Assembly (NCBI GenBank): GCA_036768485.1
Contig: JAVLUZ010000057.1
Span: 120,001-184,000, forward strand
DNA length: 64,000 bases
Origin: Mermis nigrescens
Lineage: Eukaryota > Nematoda > Enoplea > Mermithida > Mermithidae
Direction of reading: 5' to 3'
A program made the translations under genes and the position numbers. The number at the start of each line of letters is the position of its first letter. The first letter of the stretch is position 1. This document shows, in pieces, positions 39,301-48,300 of this stretch. Below the pieces are notes generated by a model, which saw nothing but the letters and a program-made list of their open reading frames with translations, was not told the DNA's origin and did no database searches.

Positions 39301-42300
39301 AAAATTTGACATTTTTGAGCAAAAAGATAGTTAATAACGCTTAAAAGACCACCTTTTCTACGAAATTTCGAAAATCGCCAATTCTGGTGTGAAGTGAACA
39401 AGTTTTCATAGGGTGTCAACTTTTGTGGGATGTGGGGATCAAGATTAAGATGAAGTATGGTGCTTGACCTGAATTTTAACACTTAATAACTGAAATGAAA
39501 CGCTACGATATTTTCTTTCATTTTAACCCCTAGACCATACATGATCTTAGGATGGTTTCCCCCCCCCAGAATTCGCGATTTTTCGAAAGTTTCCAAAAAT
39601 TTGCTGAAAACCTTCATTTTGTCTCGTTTTTTCCTGGAAATTTTCCCATTTTTAGGTTTTGGGGTCCGGAGACCCCCAACCATACCTGGGCGTGGCGGTA
39701 TGCACTCCCCAGAAACCAAAATACCTCCCCAGATTTCACTTTTTGAAATTTTTTGTTATTTTCGCAATGATGCCAATGGATAGTGCTCGATGCGAAACGT
39801 TGAAAAATGGTGTTTTTTTCACCACACGACCATTTTGAAGGCCATTTTTTGACCTTTGAAAAAATCATGCTCTTCCCTCCCCTCAGAACTTTTGTGCTGC
39901 CCACCTATGCCCCCAATTTTCATGCATGTCTAGTCACCAGCTTACCCCAGAAATAGCGCGTACCCACCATTTTTTGGCCCAAAAAGGTACATACTCTAAA
40001 GTTTGCCCTCCCCATTCCACCTACTAGAATTGCCATGCTGTGCACGTATGCCCTGACTCACGTTAGAGCCTTGTAAAGGGATGTAACGCTTTGTTTTCGT
40101 TATAAGCCCGGCGGTATGCATGAAAATTTGGACGGTTTTGCCTGATTTAACTTTTTTAATGATTTAATGGAGAAAAATGGCGAAAATAGCAGAAAAATTT
40201 ATAAATCGAACAGAATACAGTCAATCGGGATTTGTGAGAAATTTTTGTAACGTATGCAAAACTCAAGCCTCTCCATAATCGTTTAATGGCCGTCAAATGC
40301 TTCAATTAAAATCTCAGTGCCTTGATTTATTTTAGTGCAAAATCTCTAATCAGAGAGTAAATAATTACATCTTATTATTATGTTCTTTATATAAACCTAT
40401 CGACATATAGTGGCTTGCAATTTTTAACTTATTCGAATTGTTCTTTAACTAATGGATTATCTTTGTGCCAAAAACGAAATCTTGAAATATTAAATATTTA
40501 ATAATAGTTTATAATTTATTCATAACGTATTTGTGTGAAAATTGTAAAATGCCTACGGAAAAAATATTTTATTCATATACTATTATATTTTTATATACTA
40601 TTTTATTTATATTTTTATTTTTATTTATATATGTAATTAAAAATATCTTATACATATACTATTATATTTTTATTTATATACTATTTTGTTTATATACTAT
40701 TTTTTTATATTTTTATTTTTATTTATATATGTGTATAAAATATCTTATTCATATACTATTATATTTTTATTTATATACTATCTTATTATTATTTTTATTT
40801 TTATTTATATATGTATTTAAAATATCTTATTCATATACTATTATATTTTTATTCATATACTATTTCATTTATATACTATCCTATTAATATTTTTATTTTT
40901 ATTTATATATGTAAATAAAAATATCTTATACATATACTATTATATTTTTATTTATATACTATTTTGTTTATATACTATTTTATTTATATTCTTATTTTTA
41001 TTTATATATGTATATAAAATATCTGATTCATATACTATTATATTTTTATTTATATACTATTTTATTTATATACTACTATCTTATTAATATTTTTATTTCT
41101 ATTTATATATGTATATAAAATATCTTATTCATATACTATTATATTTTTATTTATATACTATTTTATTTATATTTTTATTTTTATTTATACGTGTATATAT
41201 AATATTCTATTAATATACTATTATATTTTTATTTATGTACTATTTTATTTTTATATTTATTTATGTATATAAAAATATCTTATCTATGTATAATCCTGGT
41301 GGAAAAGGCGCGAAGATGCGAAAGTTGTTTAAGCAAGGAATGTTTCCAAAATGAAAGCACTGCTTTGCTGGATTTATTATATATAAAAATTATTACGAAA
41401 ATTATTACATTTTTGTAAACGTGTGTGAGTATATCGCCGGGTTAGAAATTTGCAATTTTTCAATAAAAAATATTTTAATATTCCTATTAAAATTTGTATT
41501 TCTGTTCTATAAATTTCAGTATTTCGTACTTCCAGCCAATCAGGCGAAAAGATTGAAAATTTGTCACACATTTTATCTAATGAAATAATCCATAGCGTGT
41601 TGGTCTATTTAATAACATTAAATCGCTACTTTTTGGTGATTTGCAATTTCTATCACTTTTTCTTTGTTTTGCTCGTCGTTTTTGATTTTCTTTAATTTCT
41701 GGTTAGTCTTCCGTTATCGAGTCATTTTTCCATTTTTTTAGTGTTTTCTTGTTTTTATTTTTCGCTTTATTTTCTATTTATCTTCATTTTTTACTCTCTC
41801 GTTCGGTTTGCTCTTTTTGTTCTTTTTTATGTATTTTTTCATGCTCGAATAATTCGTTTATAGGAAATTTCTTATTATTTTTCGCGCAATTTTTCAATTT
41901 TTTTGGGAATTGTTCAAATCTCATCAATTTTGCTTTTCTATTTATTTATTTTTTTTGTTATCATTGTATTTAATATTTTTATTATTACTTTATAATATTA
42001 TCATTATTGATTTTATTTTTATATATATTTTTTGAAGTTTTTTTTATTTTTTGTCTCCCCGTTTAATATTTTTGCCCATTTTCTTTATTTTTGTTCAATA
42101 AATCATTAAAATTTTCAGGGCTATCCCTTACAGCTGATTCCAGTTACTGTAATGGGCATACCTTCTATGCACATTTGCTTAGACTTTATTCCCGAAATGC
42201 TCAGTCAGCCCGATCATTCAAAACGAGTATGATTTATATTAAATATGAGATACTGTTTTGTGTTTTTAATTTTTCTACATTTTTATAATGTTAGTTTTGT

Positions 42301-45300
42301 GTATTTTCAATATATGGTATAATAATCATTTTCTTCTATTTCTGTATAAATAAATTTCATATTTATACTTTTTTTCTTATTTCTTAGGTATTTCTAGAAT
42401 ATAAAACAGTAAATTTAACGTTAACTAATTTTTTGGTTTTTAAACGACCAAAGTGGTCAAAATATCCGATGCAACGTCTTGTTGTGGTAATTTCGCATTT
42501 TTAAATTTGTCCATTTTGACTGCAATAAATCATTTTTAGCACCGAAAAATACCGAAATCGATCAATTTTTGACGCTTTTTGGTTTAAAAAGTGCATAAAA
42601 GTACATAGAATTTCGACACTGCTACTGCTTGTGTACTCAAAAATGATGCTAAAATCTTTTCGTCGGTTCAAAATCGCCGGGCAGTACCTGTCTGGCTTAC
42701 TCTTCAGCGGGTATATTACGGGTAGGTGGGCGGCACCAAAATTCTGGGGGGGGGGGGTAAGACTTTTCAAAGGTCAAAAATTGTCCCTAAAAATGGTGGC
42801 ATGGCCAAAAAACACCATTTTTTTAACGTTTCTCATCGAGCACTATCCATTGGCATCAAAAAATTGCGAAAAAAACAAAATAAATTTTCAAAACTCGAAT
42901 TTTGGGGGCATTTTGGTTTTTTGGGGTGCGTACCATACGTGGGCAGCAAGAAAATTTGGGGGTGCAAGATTTTTGAAGGTCAAAAAATGTCCTTAAAAAT
43001 GGTGGTATGGCGAAAAAACACCATTTTTCGACGTTTCTCATCAAGCACTATCCATTGGCATCAAGAAATTGCGAAAAAACGAAATAAAATTCAAAAATTG
43101 AATGCTGGGGGTATTTTCGATTTCTGGGGGTTGCATACCCCCTCCCCGAAAGCCCCGCCCCACTTCCACGCCCAGGTGTGGTGCGTACCCCCTTCAAACC
43201 CCCCCTCCCCCCACTCCACGCCCAAGTAATACCCCGCTTCCCCTCCAAGTGCATGTGCATTAGCTTAATGCGGATAATTGATATTTCATTTTAATATTTT
43301 TATTCGTGAGTGTTTTGTCTCTCAGTGTTTCTCAAAAACTACAAAACGCGTACGAGCATCGCTTACACTATAGTTATAAACAGAAAATATGTAATGTGTA
43401 AAAAAGATGCTTCTCTTACTTTATGAATACGTACAGATAGTCTGATTGTTTGATTAGTGTCCATAACCGTTCATATTTATTTAAACAATAAATTATGTTT
43501 AAAAAAACTAAATGCGCGAAAGGGACAGAATCAAAAGTGAATATTCTGGCATTATCTGAGTAAGAAAAATAAGCAAGAAAGAAATTGATGAAAAAACAAT
43601 AATAAAAAAATAAAAGGGCGAAATTTTCTTAAACTCAACTCAGCTTTTCCTGGAAGGAACTATGGCACGGAAATTTAGGTGCCTCGTATAATGTTATGGA
43701 AAATTCGAAAAGTGGCGAAATTGAAACTAAAGAAAAATGGGAATAGTTGATGAACTCAAAAATTGCCAAAAAAAATATTCATTCAAAGCAAAAAGTGACT
43801 GACAAAAACATCAAACATTAAGAACTTACATAATAAAAATCAGATATTGCCGTGAATATAAGTCCAATACTTTCGAATGCTCGTTAAGAATGAAAAGTTG
43901 TTTCAATCGAAAATAGGATGGATAGGGGCGGATTTAGGTGGTCGGGGGCGGCCGCCCCCCCCCGCTCCATTGGCCCAAAATAGCAGCGGAAAATTAAGGA
44001 TTTTTGAGCGATTCTTAGCGATTCTCGGGTTAAAACCGTCCAAGTCAGGGTTCCGCCCCCTTAGGGGTACGCCCCCCCCTCAGGAAAATCCTGGATCCAC
44101 CCCCTCCTTAGGGGTACCGCCCCCCCCCCTTAGGAAAATCCTGGATCCGCCACTGGGATGGAATATTGTAAATTTCAGGTTTGTAGTAGGGGACAATGAA
44201 GAAAAATGAATAAATTTAATTTTGAAATATTATTTTTTTAATTTAAAGATTCAGTGCTTATAATCAATTAGACGATATTAATATTTCATATAATGAATGA
44301 ACTACGCGATTTTCTCATGTCTAGCCTTTTATTGGTGTAAAGTGGGCAATAATTGCATTTTTTATTTGATTTCGTTTACACAGGTATTCGCCATTATTCT
44401 ATTGTCGCATTTGGCCCAACAGTATACTATTCCCAAGGCTTACAGCTGCGCGAAATTGGCGGTCAACGTTATGCATACGTTATTTACCAGTATGCTAAAA
44501 ATATTGTTAAATAATAATGTGCATTGGTCTGATTTTAGAACGATATTTTACGCTTTCTTGACAAAAATTGCATACTTCCTCATTTAACGTATCAAAATGT
44601 CCTGTTTATAGGGGTCTGACACGGGAGGTCTGGATAGAAAATTGAACTTTATAGTCGGCTATCCTTCAGCCTGTCACTACCAAGTGTTCATGCACAAGTT
44701 TTATTCCAACCTCCAGGAAGAGAAAACTCGTTTGCATTACGTAGGGTTCGAACTGTCAACCTTCTGCACCAGGTGCAACGGTGTTTACCACTACGCCACA
44801 AGGCGTCTTGACAAAAATTGCATATGTGCAAATAATATGATTTTTGCATTTTATCGTACTATTAATATATATTGCGCTCTCTAGAATTCCAAATTACGGT
44901 AAGCGGCTTCATTGGGCCATATCTTGCACAACTGCTAGAAATTTGGGATGTTCATTTTTTATATGCTTTATCCAATTTTCTAGATTTTTGCTTCAGACTA
45001 GGAAAACATATCAATTGAAGAAAAATGGCAAAAATGATAGAGAAAATCTTGCATACACTTAAAACTAAATTATCGTGTCTACACAAAAATAAATCTTCTG
45101 CGTGGTCTCGAAAGATTCAACGTAAAAGAAGATATTTATGTGATAGATTTGCTTGCTTCATAAAAACCTGAAAAATAGCACGAAAAGGGTTTGGAAGCAT
45201 AGGTGGGCGGCATCAAATTTCTGGGGGTAGGGGTGCAAGATTTTTCAAAGGTCAAAAAAATGGCCTTAAAAATGGTGGAATGGCAAAAAAACACCATTTT

Positions 45301-48300
45301 TTACGTTTCTCATCACATATGCATAATGGCGATTTATCAGCATTTTGTATTCTCTAGTTTGCTAGAGATTACTACCGGTGCAAATTTTTGGAAAAACATT
45401 TTTAAATTTTCGGAAACTTTGCACAAATGCATTAATTTGTTCATTAGGCACGTCCCCCATAAAATTCAGGAAAATCGGAAAAATTGGACTTTTTTAAACT
45501 TATTTTGTGCTATTTTTGGCATTTTTGGGCTTAGTCACCCCAAAATTGGTGTTAGTCCCCCAAAATAGGACGGCCAGCTACGTGCCTGTTGTTTAACAGG
45601 AAGATTCGGCCTTGGCGTTAATCGCCGGAAACATGAAATTTACGATGAAAAATGGAAAAATACAAAAATATGGCTTCTAGCACAATAAGCCCATTCGCCC
45701 CATTCCTGAGACCCAAAATTTTGAAATGCAGACTATACGTGGAAAATATTAGAAATTAATATCCGTTTTGGAAATCTTAAAAATAATTTTTGTCATAAAA
45801 TTGTCTCAAACGCGGCAAAAAACGTTTTTTTCACAGCCTGTTGAGAGGAAATACATATTTCCAGAAATGTTTGATTTTTATGAGGAGAATTCTATTTTTA
45901 GTTACATTTTTGACGATTTTAGCAATTTTTGGCGATTTTATTCCCCCTCCGTGCAGAATTTGCATGCTGCCTATCCTATGTATGTTATAGCTTGTTCGAA
46001 AACGTGAGCGAATGCACTTTATTTTTTGTATCGCCCAACATATCCCGAAACGAAGGGTCAACAATTTTCTGACCCCATTGAAAAATCCTGCCTACTTTTC
46101 CCAATATAATTAATGGATATCATCTAGGAGAAAAGTATCTTGAAACTCCGAAAATTACAATTTATCAATCGCCATAAATTGTTGTATTTTTTACTTAATT
46201 ACTTTTTTCAACTAATTATTTTTAAATTTTTTAAATTCTATAAATTTTTGGGAGACTGCCCTCCTCCCCCCCCCCCCCAATCCGCCCCCGGCATCTTGTG
46301 ATTTATTTACAGAGCTGCATGTATCGATCAGAAGTTTGTGTGCGATCTTGCCATTTGCTGTCACCATAGGTGGGCAGCACCGAAATTCTAGGGGGGGGTG
46401 AAAACATTTTCAAATGTCAAAAAATGGTCTTAAAAGTGGTCGTATGGCGAAAAAACACCATTTTTCGACGTTTCTCATTGAGCACTATCCAATGGCATCA
46501 AAAAATCGCTAAAAATGCAAAAAAATTCAAAATTTGAATTCGGGGGGGTATTTTGATTTCTGGGGGATTTCAACTTCTGGGGGTGCATACCCCCCACGCC
46601 CAGGTGTGGCTGTCACCCTTTTTCTTAAATTCGTAGCAAAATTCGGTCCAGCATTCAAAGAGCAGCTCAGTTTAAAATTTTTTTCAAAATTTTCAAGTTA
46701 AATAAATTTTTAATTTCTTTGGCAAATCGCTCGTGAAGTGTAGAGTTTAGGGAAATTTTAAATTTACAAGTTTATTGAGTTCACCGCGAGGACTGCTGTA
46801 TTGGGAAATCAAATTAAGACGCGTTAAATAATTTGAAACTTGCACTAAATTTATTGGTTTACATAGATTTCGTCGACTGCATTCAGTACTTTTTGTTTAT
46901 CAGTTTATAAATTTCAAATTATTTGCATCATTCGAGAAAACATCTATTGAGATTTTGGATTTAAAAAATCTATTTCAGTCTGATTCAAAAACAAAAGGAG
47001 ATTGGGCGGGGAAAAAGTTTCTAAATTCTACTCGAAATCATAAAAAATGAAAGCGAGGTGACTTTCATAGTTTTTTATCTTAATTTCACTAATTTCAGAG
47101 ACGCTTTCATATCATTAAATTAGGATTTAAAAAATGAGGCGTAAAAAGCTGCATTTTCATTACTTTGGGCTGCAGGTAATTTTTGAGCATACGGTAAAAA
47201 TCTACAATTTTTTCATAAGATATGCTGACGAATTTTCATATCCAGAATTTCGTCGCTGCGCTTTTCATCCGAATTCGATGAAGTGTTTGTATGGTCGTAT
47301 TGAAGTCGTACGCATAGGTGGGCGGCACCAAAGTTCTGGGGTGCAAGATTTCACAACACCAAAGTTCTGGGGGTGCAAGATTTTTTCAAAGGTCAAAAAA
47401 TGGACTAAAAAATGGCGGTAATGGCGAAAAACACCGTTTTTCAACGTGTCTCATCGAGCCAGTGCTTTTTTTTGTACTCGGCAAAGATTTTTGCCGATGT
47501 ACAAAGACTTTTCAGACCGTCTTTGACATGTACAAAGATTTTTGGGAAGACAAAAATTGCAAAAAAGGTCTAAAATTCGAAAATTTCGGCGCTTCGTTTT
47601 ATATATATATATATATATAGTATATAGTTATATATTATATATATTATTATATATATTATATATATTTAACTATATATATATATATAGTTCTATATATCTT
47701 TATAATGGCAGAAATTGCATTTCAAAAGTAAAATGTATCAAATTTTTCAGTGTCGCGCCGTTTTAAGACGATTCTTAGTGATTTTTGCCCTTAGAGACCC
47801 AGAAATCAGCTAAAACACACTGAGAAAAGTCGAAGAACTCTGTTTTTACGACACTAAAATCGCTGCTGTACCATATTATACTACCCAAAAATTTTATGTG
47901 TACAAAATGTACAAAGATTTTCAAGAAGACAAAAACTGTAAAAAGTTGTAAAATTCCTAAATTTTTGCGCTTCGCGCCGAACTGATAAATTATTTGTCCT
48001 AATATCTTTAAAATGGCAGAATTTGCATTTAGAATGGAAAAATGTCAACATTTTTTCGCGCTTCGCGCCGTTTTCAGATAATTTTTAGTAATTTTCTCGC
48101 GTCAGAAACCCAGAAATTAGCTAAAATACACTACCAAAGATCGAAAACCCTGTTTTACCACACTAAAATCGCTACTGTACCATATTATAGTACACAAAAA
48201 TTTGCATGTACAAAATGTACAAAGACTTTTGGGGACCATCTTTGTACTTGTACAAACGTACCTTGTACAAAAAAACACTGCATCGAGCACTATCCATTGG

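Larger units (their letters stand above)
38272..42118 (+). other. INTS2: INTS2 intron 12 (3847 bp)
   Basis: It contains A (38540-38939), a diverged A-like copy (about 39093-39460), A reversed with B nested (39536-40050) and an AT minisatellite (40560-41290). Bases 41291-42118 are AT-rich, with a T-rich run before the exon 13 acceptor and nothing recognised. Confidence 0.82.
42390..43265 (+). mobile_element. Family G MITE with two nested family B elements
   Basis: ACAGTAAATTTAACGTTAAC and CGACCAAAGTGGTCAAAATA (family G) precede the insert; CCCCGCTTCCCCTCC and AAGTGCATGTGCA follow it. The left end is decayed and no outer duplication is visible. Confidence 0.75.
42227..44383 (+). other. INTS2: INTS2 intron 13 (2157 bp)
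   Basis: It contains family G with B nested in it and another B nested in that (about 42390-43265), AT-rich sequence with no feature from 43266 to 43920, and a family C copy (43923-44155). Confidence 0.83.

Noticed and set aside
47090..47175. Exon-like stretch ending GGGCTGCAG|GTAATT in INTS2 intron 14
   Set aside because: INTS2 exons 14 and 15 already join in phase with the exact human residue spacing, leaving no room for another exon.
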